From Streptomyces sp. HPF1205 (GTDB lineage Bacteria > Actinomycetota > Actinomycetes > Streptomycetales > Streptomycetaceae), in assembly GCF_020400825.1 (NCBI RefSeq), contig NZ_JAINVH010000029.1, forward strand, positions 1 to 64,000: a stretch of 64,000 bases of DNA, written 5' to 3'. The notes beneath the pieces were generated by a model. The model was not told the DNA's origin and did not search any database. It saw only the letters and a list, made by a program, of their open reading frames with translations. Positions 51,433-59,424 of the stretch are shown in pieces (positions within the stretch are counted from its first letter, which is position 1; the number at the start of each line of letters is the position of its first letter). Position numbers and translations under genes: made by a program.

Positions 51433-52365
51433 TCACTTGAGGATGTTGACCGCCCGGGCCACCACCAGGACGACCGTGATCAGCGACACCGCGGACTGCG
51501 CGAGCATCAGCATCTTCGCCCAGCGGGTCACCGGCATCACGTCGGTCGGGCTGAAGGCCGTGGCGTTGGTGAACGACAGGTAGAAGTAGTCCAGGAACGC
51601 GGGTTCCCAGTGCGGGGGCGCGAGCTCGGGGGACTGCATCTGGACGAAGAGGAAGTCGGGCACGTCGTGCTCGCCGGCGGCCCGCGAGACCGGGCCGCCG
51701 CGGTCGTACTCCCAGTACCACAGGGCGAAGGCGATGACGTTCGCCAGCCAGATCGAGCCGCCCAGGGCCAGCAGCGGCCCGGCCTCCTTGCCCTCGGTGC
51801 CGTGCACCAGGCCGTCCACGAGGTGGCCAAGCGCGATGACGTTGGTGGTGGTCAGCAGCGCGGTCAGCAGGATGGCGGTCCAGCGGTAGGGGCGCGAGCG
51901 GCGCTCGATGCGGTGCGGGCTGACCACCACCAGGGCGGACAGCAGCGCCAGCTCCACGGCGGGCAGCAGCCAGTGCGGGCGGGGCAGCAGCCGGGCGGGC
52001 AGCGCGAGCTGGATGCCGGCGGCGGCGAGCACGGCGCTCGTGGAGGCCCAGCGCGGTTCGCCCCGGGTGGCCCGCCGCCAGGCCGGCACGAGCCGCTGCT
52101 CGGCGTGGATCAGTTCGCCCCGGGCGGGCGCCAGCAGGGCCTCCAGCCGGGCGAGCCGCTCGGCGAGGGCCTCGCCGTGGGCCTGCGGGTGCGCCACGGT
52201 CCCGTTCTCGCCGGTTCCGTTGTCGCCGGGCCCGTGCCCCACGATCCCTTGCCCCACGATCCCGTGCTCAACGATCCTGTGCTCCACGGTCCCGCGGTCT
52301 CCCGCCTCGACCGGCGGGCCGTTCTCGCCGGCCGCGGCGCTCTCGGTTCCGTTCACGCCGGACAT
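51433..52365 (-). CDS. Membrane protein with degenerate ion-channel pore loop
   Basis: The 310-residue protein has an N-terminal hydrophilic repeat region (VEHRIVEHGIVGQGIVGHG), a coiled stretch (AERLARLEALLAPARGELI), then about six helices. The last pair resembles an Ion_trans_2 pore: FLDYFYLSFTNATAFSPTDVMPVTRWAKMLMLAQSAVSLITVVLVVA. The potassium filter TVGYGD is absent; the same place reads TNATAFSPTD. So a potassium channel seems unlikely, and the protein may be a non-selective channel, a sensor or something else. The ATG at 52365 is used because an upstream start would add low-complexity sequence. Confidence 0.7.
   Translation of the reverse strand: MSGVNGTESAAAGENGPPVEAGDRGTVEHRIVEHGIVGQGIVGHGPGDNGTGENGTVAHPQAHGEALAERLARLEALLAPARGELIHAEQRLVPAWRRATRGEPRWASTSAVLAAAGIQLALPARLLPRPHWLLPAVELALLSALVVVSPHRIERRSRPYRWTAILLTALLTTTNVIALGHLVDGLVHGTEGKEAGPLLALGGSIWLANVIAFALWYWEYDRGGPVSRAAGEHDVPDFLFVQMQSPELAPPHWEPAFLDYFYLSFTNATAFSPTDVMPVTRWAKMLMLAQSAVSLITVVLVVARAVNILK
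52234..52293. repeat. Four 15-bp tandem repeats inside the membrane protein gene
   Basis: Units of the GTGCCCCACGATCCC type at 52234, 52249, 52264 and 52279 encode the VEHGIVGQGIVGHG-type repeat near the N-terminus on the minus strand. Confidence 0.75.
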
Positions 52366-52482
52366 CGTGTCGCCCGGCCCCCCACGGCGTCCACCGCGAA
52401 GCCGGCGCCGTGTGCCGCGACCAGCGCGGAAGCCCTGGACCGGCGACGCATCCCCCACCCCTTCTTTGGCACACTTGGGCGT

Positions 52483-53067
52483 ATGACGACGAGTTCACCG
52501 CCTCCCGTCCGCCCGCGCCCCGACAGTGCCCGGCCGAGGAAGCGGTCGCGGGTGCGTACGGTGGTGCCACTGGCGGTCGCGGCCTGGGCGGTGCTGGAGA
52601 TCTGGCTGATGACGGTGGTGGCCGGGGCCACCAACGGCTTCGTCGTGCTGCTGAGCATCCTGGCCGGGTTCGTCCTCGGCGCGGCGGCGGTCAAGCGGGC
52701 CGGGCGCAGCGCCTGGCGCAATCTGGCGGCTTCCGTGCAGCAGCCCGGCGCCGAGCAGGGGCCGGAACCCGCGCCCGCCGGCGGCGGACGCACCGGTCTG
52801 CACATGCTCGGCGGCATCCTGCTGATCATCCCGGGCTTCCTCTCGGACGCCGTGGGCCTGCTGCTGATCTTCCCGCCGACCCGCAAGGTCGTCGGCGCCC
52901 TCGCCGACCGGGGCGCCGCCCGCGCGCTGCGGCACCGGCCCGAGCCGGAACCCGGCTCGCTCGGCGACCTCTACCAGCAGGCGCGCGAGGCCGAGGAGCA
53001 GGCCCGCATCCACCGGCCGGACGGCAAGGTCATCCCGGGCGAGGTCGTCGACCGCGACCACCACTGA
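52483..53067 (+). CDS. fxsA: FxsA family membrane protein
   Basis: The 194-residue protein has the FxsA domain (about 25-145): helices VVPLAVAAWAVLEIWLMTVVAG and FVVLLSILAGFVLGAAAV, then LHMLGGILLIIPGFLSDAVGLLLIFPPTR, which contains the conserved GGxLLIIPGFLSDAxGLLL segment. FxsA suppresses F-plasmid exclusion of phage T7 in E. coli, but its normal role is not known. The hydrophilic C-terminus ends DRDHH. The ATG at 52483 has no clear ribosome site, so it may be leaderless. Confidence 0.88.
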   Translation: MTTSSPPPVRPRPDSARPRKRSRVRTVVPLAVAAWAVLEIWLMTVVAGATNGFVVLLSILAGFVLGAAAVKRAGRSAWRNLAASVQQPGAEQGPEPAPAGGGRTGLHMLGGILLIIPGFLSDAVGLLLIFPPTRKVVGALADRGAARALRHRPEPEPGSLGDLYQQAREAEEQARIHRPDGKVIPGEVVDRDHH

Positions 53068-53222
53068 ACCGGGTCGCCCGATCCGTACCGCCCGATCCGT
53101 ACCGCCGGATCCGCCCGATCCCGGGCGGTACGGGCGCGGTACGAGTCCGGCCGCACCGGGCCCGCCCCGACGGATCCGGCTCCCAGCGATCATTGTCCGC
53201 CCGCGACCGCCAGGACGCACGA

Positions 53223-53258
53223 CGCCCGGCGCGGGAGCACGTGGCTCCGCGCCGGGCG
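53223..53258. terminator. Hairpin between fxsA and rbpA
   Basis: CGCCCGGCGCG pairs with CGCGCCGGGCG (11 bp); one bulged G and a further 4-bp GAGC/GCTC stem close a 5-base loop. It lies between the convergent fxsA and rbpA genes and is probably the rbpA terminator. Confidence 0.7.
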
Positions 53259-53302
53259 GAAGGTCGTGGGGCTCGCTCGGTGGGCGCGGCGAGCCCGGCG
53301 GT

Positions 53303-53677
53303 TCAAGCGCTCTTGCGGTTGTCGCGCGGATGCACCGCGATGTTCATGGCTCCGGAGCGCAGCACTGCCAGCCGCTCGGCCAGCACCTCTTCGAGCTCTT
53401 CGAGGGTACGCCGCTCCATGAGCATGTCCCAGTGCGTACGTGCGGGCTTGGCGGTCTTTTCCTCCGGACCCTCTCCGTCCACCAGGAGCGCGGTCTGGCC
53501 GCAGGCGCGGCACTCCCACTCCGGCGGAATCTCGGCCTCGACCGAAAACGGCATCTCGAATCGATGTCCGTTCCGGCATGCGTACTCAACGGTCTGGCGC
53601 GGGGCCAGATCGATGCCGCGGTCCGTCTCGTAGCTGGTGGCCCCGAGTCGCGTGCCGCGGAGAGCTCGCTCACTCAT
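53303..53677 (-). CDS. rbpA: RNA polymerase-binding protein RbpA
   Basis: The 124-residue actinobacterial protein binds RNA polymerase and the principal sigma factor and helps open promoters. It begins MSERALRGTRLGATSYETDRGIDLAPRQ, then has the zinc-binding core (YACRNGHRFEMPFSVEAEIPPEWECRACG), and a C-terminal sigma-interaction domain (THWDMLMERRTLEELEEVLAERLAVLR). The ATG at 53677 has GGGAGG 8 bases upstream, so the in-frame ATG ten codons earlier is not used. A SigR-type promoter lies upstream, in line with rbpA being induced by disulphide stress in Streptomyces. Confidence 0.97.
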   Translation of the reverse strand: MSERALRGTRLGATSYETDRGIDLAPRQTVEYACRNGHRFEMPFSVEAEIPPEWECRACGQTALLVDGEGPEEKTAKPARTHWDMLMERRTLEELEEVLAERLAVLRSGAMNIAVHPRDNRKSA

Positions 53678-53739
53678 GAATCGTGCCTCCCGGGCTTGGT
53701 CGCCCACAGGACAGGTGTCGCTGTCGTCGTCATCCGGTC

Positions 53740-53766
53740 AACGTCCGGTCGGCGGTGAAGATTCCC
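53740..53766 (-). promoter_or_regulatory. SigR-type promoter of rbpA
   Basis: On the minus strand the sequence is GGGAAT, 18 bases, GTT, a full match to the SigR consensus GGAAT-N18-GTT. It lies 63-89 bases upstream of the rbpA start. Confidence 0.9.
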
Positions 53767-53932
53767 GTTTAGGGATATGCGTCGCCCGTCGTGTCGCCCC
53801 TGTTTCTACCCACCAGTGCCCGCTTTGTCACATCTGGGGGATATGTCACCCGCTGTTGTCGTATGTTTTGCGTGCGGTGACGGTCCAGCCGCGGGGCCAA
53901 CCGCGTACACTACCCGCCCGCACCCGCTGTGG

Positions 53933-54553
53933 CTAAATCGTTTTCGCCACGACGGGCTCGGGGGCCCGCGCGGGCGCCGGCGGCCGCACCTCCAGGACCC
54001 GCAGGAAGAACTGCGCCAGCGGGCCGATCGCCAGCGCGTACAGCACCGTGCCGACGCCCACGCCGCCGCCCAGGGCGAAGCCCGCGGCCAGCACGGACAG
54101 CTCGATCCCGGTGCGGATCAGCCGCAGCGAGCGGCCGGTCCTGCGGTGCAGCCCGGTCATCAGGCCGTCCCGCGGGCCGGGGCCGAGGCGGGCGGTGATG
54201 TACAGGCCGGTCGCCAGGCCGTTGAGCAGGACACCGGACAGCAGCAGGGGGATCCGCCAGGCCGGCGCCGCGTGGTACGGGAGCAGGGCCAGTGTCGCGT
54301 CCATCGCCGACCCGACCAGCACCACGTTGGACAGCGTGCCCAGGCCCGGCCGCTGCCGGAGCGGCCACCACAGCAGCAGGACGGCCGCGCCGACGACAAT
54401 GGAGACGGCGCCGATGCTGATCCCGGTGTGCCGGGCCAGGCCCTGGTGGAACACGTCCCACGGGTCCAGGCCGAGGGCGGCGCGTACCAGCATCGCGTCG
54501 CTCGCCCCGTACAGCACCAGGCCCGTGTACAGACGGACGAGACGGCTGAACAT
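53933..54553 (-). CDS. YczE/YyaS/YitT family membrane protein
   Basis: The 206-residue protein has four to five helices and the family pattern GLDPWDVFHQGLARHTGISIG and GPGPRDGLMTGLHRRTGRSLRLIR. Members have no proven function, but they are known to sit next to MocR-type regulators, as here, suggesting that the regulator controls them. The ATG at 54553 follows GGGGGTTCCC. It is read divergently from the mocR gene with 96 bases between. Confidence 0.88.
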   Translation of the reverse strand: MFSRLVRLYTGLVLYGASDAMLVRAALGLDPWDVFHQGLARHTGISIGAVSIVVGAAVLLLWWPLRQRPGLGTLSNVVLVGSAMDATLALLPYHAAPAWRIPLLLSGVLLNGLATGLYITARLGPGPRDGLMTGLHRRTGRSLRLIRTGIELSVLAAGFALGGGVGVGTVLYALAIGPLAQFFLRVLEVRPPAPARAPEPVVAKTI

Positions 54554-54649
54554 GGGAACCCCCTGGCTGTCGGCTGGACGCGCATGCCACTGTGTGGCCT
54601 GTGACGGGATCGCTTCAACGGCCAATCCAGGGAAGGTGGACCGATTTCG

Positions 54650-56140
54650 ATGTCCCAGTGGACCGCGTCGGTGAGTGCGGCGCATCTGGCCCGGCTCCTC
54701 GAACCCCGCCCCACCGGCGTCGGCGGCCGGCGCAAGCTGCCCGCCTACCGCGGGCTCGCCGACGGGATCCGGCTGCTGGTGCTCGAAGGGCGGGTGCAGG
54801 TCGCCGCCCGGCTGCCCGCCGAACGCGAGCTCGCGCTGGCCCTGCGGGTGAGCCGGACCACGGTCGCGGCCGCGTACGAGGCGCTGCGCGCGGAGGGCTT
54901 CGCGCGGTCCCGGCGCGGTTCGGGCACATGGACCGCGATCCCGGAGGGGCAGGTCCCGCCCTCGCGCAGCCTGGAGCCGCTGCCGCCGGAGGCGGCCGGG
55001 ACGGTGATCGACCTCGGCACCGCCTCGCTGCCCGCGCCCGAGCCGTGGCTGACCCGCGCGATGGAGGGCGCCCTGGCCGAGTTGCCCGCGTACGCCGCCA
55101 CCCACGGCGACTTCCCGGCGGGCCTGCCGGTGCTGCGCGAGGCGATCGCCGACCGCTACACCGCCCGCGGGGTGCCGACCATGCCCGAGCAGATCATGGT
55201 GACCACCGGCGCCATGGGCGCGATCGCCGCCGCGGCCCGGCGGGCGGTCGGCTTCGGCGAACGGGTCGCGGTCGAGGCGCCCAGCTACGCCAACGTCCTG
55301 GAACTGTTCCGCGAGACCGGCTCCCGGCTCGTCCCCGTCGCCCTGCGCGACCACTTGGACGGATGGGACATGGACGCCTGGCGCCGGGTCCTGCGGGACG
55401 CGGCCCCGCGGATGGCCTACGTCATGCCCGACTTCCACAACCCCACCGGCACGCTGGTCGGCGACGAGCAGCGGCGCGAACTGGTGGAGGCGGCGCGGGT
55501 GGCGGGCACGGTGGTGGTCGCCGACGAGACCATGTCGGAACTCGTGCTGGACGGCGAGGAGCCAGGTGTGCGGCCGATGGCCGCGTTCGACCGCGGCGGC
55601 ACCGTGATGACGGTCGGCTCGGCCAGCAAGTCGGTCTGGGGGGGCCTGCGGATCGGCTGGGTGCGCAGCACCCCGGACGTGGTCCGGCGGCTGGTGTCGG
55701 CCCGCGCCTACCTCGACCTCGGCTCACCCGTGGTCGACCAGCTCGCGGTGGCCTGGCTGCTGCGCGGCGACGGCTTCGAGGAGGCGCTGGCGGCGCGCCG
55801 CCGGCGGGCCCGCGAGTGCCGGGACGACCTGGCGGCCGCGCTGCGCGAGCACACCCCCGGCTGGGAGTTCACCGTGCCGCGCGGCGGGATGACGATGTGG
55901 GTGCGCACCGGCGAGGTCTCCGGCTCCCGGCTCGCCGTGGCCGGCGAGCGGCTCGGGGTGCGCGTCCCCTCCGGGCCGCGGTTCGGCGTGGACGGCGCCT
56001 TCGAGTCCTTCATCCGGGTGCCGTTCACGGTCAGCGGATCCGTCGCCAAGGAAGCGGGGGCGCGTCTGGCCGAGGCCGCCGACGTGGTGCGGTCCGGTGG
56101 CGGCGCGGAGGGCGAGGGCTCCGGGCTCTTCGTCGCCTGA
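54650..56140 (+). CDS. MocR-type regulator (GntR HTH fused to aminotransferase fold)
   Basis: The 496-residue protein has an N-terminal winged GntR HTH (residues 28-90: LPAERELALALRVSRTTVAAAYEALRAEG) and a C-terminal class I aminotransferase fold. The PLP-binding lysine is Lys327 in GSASKSVWGGLRIGW. Also present are DFHNPTGTLV for the ring-binding Asn and VVADETMSELVL. It is therefore probably a PLP-dependent regulator of the divergent yczE-like gene. An aminotransferase activity of its own is not excluded. The gap contains CCAATCCA and TGGACC half-sites, possibly its operator. Confidence 0.9.
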   Translation: MSQWTASVSAAHLARLLEPRPTGVGGRRKLPAYRGLADGIRLLVLEGRVQVAARLPAERELALALRVSRTTVAAAYEALRAEGFARSRRGSGTWTAIPEGQVPPSRSLEPLPPEAAGTVIDLGTASLPAPEPWLTRAMEGALAELPAYAATHGDFPAGLPVLREAIADRYTARGVPTMPEQIMVTTGAMGAIAAAARRAVGFGERVAVEAPSYANVLELFRETGSRLVPVALRDHLDGWDMDAWRRVLRDAAPRMAYVMPDFHNPTGTLVGDEQRRELVEAARVAGTVVVADETMSELVLDGEEPGVRPMAAFDRGGTVMTVGSASKSVWGGLRIGWVRSTPDVVRRLVSARAYLDLGSPVVDQLAVAWLLRGDGFEEALAARRRRARECRDDLAAALREHTPGWEFTVPRGGMTMWVRTGEVSGSRLAVAGERLGVRVPSGPRFGVDGAFESFIRVPFTVSGSVAKEAGARLAEAADVVRSGGGAEGEGSGLFVA

Positions 56141-56227
56141 GGCCCGGCCCGTCCGCGGGCCGCCCGCCCGGGGTCTCCCCGAGGGCCCCGCCCGTCCGGG
56201 GCCGCCCCCGCGAGCCGTGCCGCGCGC

Positions 56228-56272
56228 CCGTCCGGCCCCCGTCCGGCCCGCGTCCGGCCCCCGTCCGGCGGC
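56228..56272. repeat. Short tandem GTCCGGCCC repeats in the mocR / FtsK-like convergent gap
   Basis: Units of 11-12 bases (GTCCGGCCCCC, GTCCGGCCCGC) repeat four times in the 156-base gap between the two converging stops (56140 and 56297). No clean hairpin terminator is seen. Confidence 0.55.
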
Positions 56273-56296
56273 CGGGCTCCCGCGCCCGCCGGACCC

Positions 56297-57988
56297 TCAG
56301 CCCAGTTCCAGGTCCGCAACCGCGCGCAGGACGGTGGGGTCCTTGCCGAGCGGTACGGGCTCCGGGCCCGGCTCCGGCTCGGGGGCGGGCGCCCGCGAAG
56401 GGTGCTTGACCAGGCTCACCGGGGGCGCGCCCGGGAGCAGGGACAGCACCGCCTCCCTCGCGGCGCCCGGTGCCTCCTCGTCGTACGGGTCGGGGGTCGC
56501 CGGGACCTGGAGACGCAGGACGGGGCCGGTGCCCAGGCGGGCGTAGCCGCGGCCGGGCGGCACATCGGCGGCGGGTGTGGTGCGCTGCGGCGCCCCCAGC
56601 ACGGCCTCGACGTGCTCGGGGGCGAGCCGGCCCAGCACCACCCGCGCCCGGGTCTGCGCGATGACGACCGGCGCCAGCGCCTCGGTGGCGTCGAGCTGGT
56701 CCGCGACGGCGACGGCCACGCTCGCCGTGCGCCCGTGCCGCAGCGGGACGTCGAGCAGCGTCTGCGGGTCGGGCCGGCCCTCGGCCGCCGCGAGCTGGGT
56801 GAGCGCGGTCGGCCGGTCGACGAGGATCCACAGCGGCCGGCGCACGTCGTCGGCGACCCGGCGCCCGGACTGCCGCGCCCGGTTGACGGCGATCAGCCGC
56901 CGCTCCGTCTCGTGCGCCGCCCATTCCAGGGTCGCCGAGGCGCCGAGCAGGCCGTTCTCGACGGCGAGCACCCCGGGCCGGCCGGCCAGCGCCGCGTACT
57001 CGCCGCTGCCGCCGCCGTCGATCACCACGATGTCGCCGTGCGCCAGCGCCTGCAGCGCGATGGACCGCAGCAAGGTGGTGGTGCCCGTCCCGGGCTGGCC
57101 GAGCGCCAGCAGGTGCGGCTCGGTCGAGCGCGGGCCGGTGCGCCAGACCACGGGCGGCGCGTCCCGGGTCACCCGGCCGCCGGAACCGGCGGGAGCGGCG
57201 GGGCCCGCGGGGCCGCCCGTACCGTTCGGGTCCGCCGCGCCTCCCGCCACCACCGGCACGGTCCGCCCCACCGCGTCCTCGTCGGTGAACCCGAGCACCG
57301 TCTCGCCCGGCGCCGTCACGAAGCGCTGCGCGGCCACGTCCGTCGCCAGCGGCGCCAGGGCGGTGAGGGTGAGGTGGTTCTCCTCCTCGTTCCAGTCGAA
57401 CCGGTACTCCCGGCCGCGGCCCGCCTTGGCGTGCAGCAGCGCCTCGACGCGGGCCCGCGAGCCGGCCTCGCCGTCGGTGAAGTACGCCGGGTAGCGCAGG
57501 GTCAGCCGGGTCAGCCTGCCGTCCTCGAACGCGTAGCCGCCGAACGCCTGCTCCCAGCCGCCGTCGTGGGCGTACAGCGGCGCGGGGTCGCCGGGGTCGG
57601 ACAGGTAGGGCACCAGCGCCTCGTACAGCGACTGCAGCCGGACGCCCTCGGCCTCGGTCGGTCCGCCGGTGGCGGGCACCCGGCGTTCCCGGCCGAGCCA
57701 GGCGGCGGAGGCGACCAGCGCGACGACGGCGAGCGCCGGCCCGTACGGCATGAGGAGGACGACCACCAGCGCCGCGGCCGCCAGCAGGAGCGCGGGGCCG
57801 CGCCGGTCCTTGGGGGTGCGGCTCCACCAGGCGCCCGTCCAGGCGGCCTGCCTGCCCATGCCGCGGGCGATGGTGATGACGGGGTGCAGCACGTCGGACG
57901 CGCCCACGCCGACGGTGCGCGCCAGCTCCCGGCCGCGGGCCGGCGCCGGCCGGCGCTTGAGGATGCTGGGAAGGGGACTCCTGGCCAC
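56297..57988 (-). CDS. FtsK-like P-loop protein with degenerate Walker A
   Basis: The 563-residue protein has two membrane helices near residue 65 (ALLLAAAALVVVLLMPYGPALAVVALVASAAW) and a C-terminal FtsK/SpoIIIE-like ATPase region. The Walker A place reads GQPGTGTTTLL near 294-303: the lysine is replaced by threonine. A Walker B-like strand follows (PLWILVDRP). It is therefore unlikely to be an ordinary translocase. Similar proteins with a neighbouring small membrane protein are found in actinomycete mobile and chromosomal loci. The GTG at 57988 gives the longest plausible N-terminus. The gene lies 135 bases downstream of the small protein gene. Confidence 0.75.
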   Translation of the reverse strand: MARSPLPSILKRRPAPARGRELARTVGVGASDVLHPVITIARGMGRQAAWTGAWWSRTPKDRRGPALLLAAAALVVVLLMPYGPALAVVALVASAAWLGRERRVPATGGPTEAEGVRLQSLYEALVPYLSDPGDPAPLYAHDGGWEQAFGGYAFEDGRLTRLTLRYPAYFTDGEAGSRARVEALLHAKAGRGREYRFDWNEEENHLTLTALAPLATDVAAQRFVTAPGETVLGFTDEDAVGRTVPVVAGGAADPNGTGGPAGPAAPAGSGGRVTRDAPPVVWRTGPRSTEPHLLALGQPGTGTTTLLRSIALQALAHGDIVVIDGGGSGEYAALAGRPGVLAVENGLLGASATLEWAAHETERRLIAVNRARQSGRRVADDVRRPLWILVDRPTALTQLAAAEGRPDPQTLLDVPLRHGRTASVAVAVADQLDATEALAPVVIAQTRARVVLGRLAPEHVEAVLGAPQRTTPAADVPPGRGYARLGTGPVLRLQVPATPDPYDEEAPGAAREAVLSLLPGAPPVSLVKHPSRAPAPEPEPGPEPVPLGKDPTVLRAVADLELG

Positions 57989-58123
57989 GGATGCTCCATG
58001 GGTGGTTCGGGTGAGGAGTGCGCTCCCGTACGGCGGCGGTGGCGCGGGGGCGCGGGCGGCGGGGCGGGCCCGGAGCGGAGCGGCGCGCTGCCGGGCCCGG
58101 GCGGAACCTCCCCGGTCACGGCA

Positions 58124-58318
58124 CTAGATCCGCAGCCCGCCGATCAGGCTGGCCAGGCTGGCGCCGCCCGCCCTGATGCTGGGGGCGATGGCGGAGCCCG
58201 CGAGGTAGAAGCCGAAAAGTGCGCACACCAACCCGTGGGACATCTTCAGGCCGTCCTTGCGGAAGAACAGGAACACGATGACGCCGAGAAGAACGACGCC
58301 GGAGATGGACAGGATCAT
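58124..58318 (-). CDS. 64-residue membrane protein
   Basis: The peptide has one or two helices (MILSISGVVLLGVIVFLFFRK and HGLVCALFGFYLAGSAIA) with the short motif APSIRAGGASLASLIGGL after. Homologues are known from actinomycete plasmids and integrative elements and their chromosomal relatives, often beside FtsK-like genes as here. The ATG at 58318 has AGGAG 8 bases upstream. It precedes the FtsK-like gene on the same strand, so they are probably one unit. Confidence 0.75.
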   Translation of the reverse strand: MILSISGVVLLGVIVFLFFRKDGLKMSHGLVCALFGFYLAGSAIAPSIRAGGASLASLIGGLRI

Positions 58319-58553
58319 GGGCTCTTCTCCTGGGTGATGGGGACGGTCACCATGAGTTCTTCCAGGCTCACAAAAAGTGAGAGGTCGCGCTCGGTGGCAA
58401 ACGGGTGATTCGTCGGGAAGTTGCACCACTGGGGTGAGGTGTGCGGCTTGTCCGCCCCACGGGAGGGCGGGGCGCGGTCCGGCCGCCGCTACCGGCCGAA
58501 CAGGTGAGGGGGCCGTCGGCGCCTTGACGCGGCGGCCGGGGGAGGATGGGCGT

Positions 58554-59210
58554 GTGCAGCTCACCCCGATCACCTGGCCCCGGCTGGCGCGGGCGCTCGC
58601 CGAGCGGGTGGCCGCCACCGTGCCGCCGGTCCGCCCGGGGGAGCACCCCCCGGACCGGAATGCGTGGGCCAGGCTCGCCGTGGACGGCGCGCCCGCCGCC
58701 GGCACCGCGGACCTCGCCGACGCCGTGGCGGACGAGCTGCCCGCGCTCGGCCACCCGGTCCTGCGGGTGAGCGCGGCGGGCTTCTGGCGGCCCGCATCGG
58801 TCCGGCTGGAGTACGGCCACCAGGACGTGGACGCCTACTACCAGCTCTGGCTGGACACCGGCGCGCTGCGCCGCGAGGTGCTCGACCCGCTCGGGCCCGG
58901 CGGCTCCGGCCGCGCCCTGCCCTCGTTGCGCGACCCGGTGACCGACCGCTCCACCCGGGCCGGCTACGTGGACCTGCCGCCCGGCGGGGTGCTGGTGCTC
59001 GACGGCCCGCTCCTGCTCGGCCAGGGACTGCCGCTGGACCTCACCGTCCACCTGCGGCTGTCCCCCGCGGCCCTGGAGCGGCGCACCGACCCCGCCGAGC
59101 ACTGGACGCTGCCCGCCTACGAGCGCTACGACCGCGAGGTGCTGCCCGAGCAGAGCGCCGACGTCCTGGTCCGCGCCGACGACCCCCGCCACCCGGCGTG
59201 GACCGGCTGA
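58554..59210 (+). CDS. Uridine-kinase-like protein with degenerate P-loop
   Basis: The 218-residue protein has the fold and order of actinobacterial uridine-kinase-like proteins: LAVDGAPAAGTADLADAV in place of a Walker A, then SAAGFWRPASVRLEYGHQDVDAYYQLWLD, and VLVLDGPLLLG. The P-loop would be GxxxxGKT; here it reads GAPAAGTA, so the lysine is lost. It probably binds rather than phosphorylates nucleosides, or has no kinase role at all. The GTG at 58554 has GGGGGAGGA about 9 bases upstream. Confidence 0.7.
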   Translation: MQLTPITWPRLARALAERVAATVPPVRPGEHPPDRNAWARLAVDGAPAAGTADLADAVADELPALGHPVLRVSAAGFWRPASVRLEYGHQDVDAYYQLWLDTGALRREVLDPLGPGGSGRALPSLRDPVTDRSTRAGYVDLPPGGVLVLDGPLLLGQGLPLDLTVHLRLSPAALERRTDPAEHWTLPAYERYDREVLPEQSADVLVRADDPRHPAWTG

Positions 59211-59424
59211 CCCGGAGCCCCTAAGAATGGGCGTGGCGAGCGGGGCGGCCATTCCGTTCGGAGGCGGAGGTCCTGGGGCCGGAACGTGCCGCGCAGACCG
59301 GCCGGGAACGCGCGCGTCCACCGGCCGGCGCGGCTCCCGCGGGTGCCTCAACACCCTTGCGGGACAAGGGCTCCCGGGTCGCCTTGCCGTGAGGCGGCGG
59401 ACCCCGCTAGCGTCCCGGAGCACC

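Noticed and set aside
56297..58318. FtsK-like and small membrane genes considered as part of an integrated conjugative element
   Set aside because: No integrase, replication gene, excisionase or attachment repeats are seen nearby, so only relatedness, not a present element, is supported.
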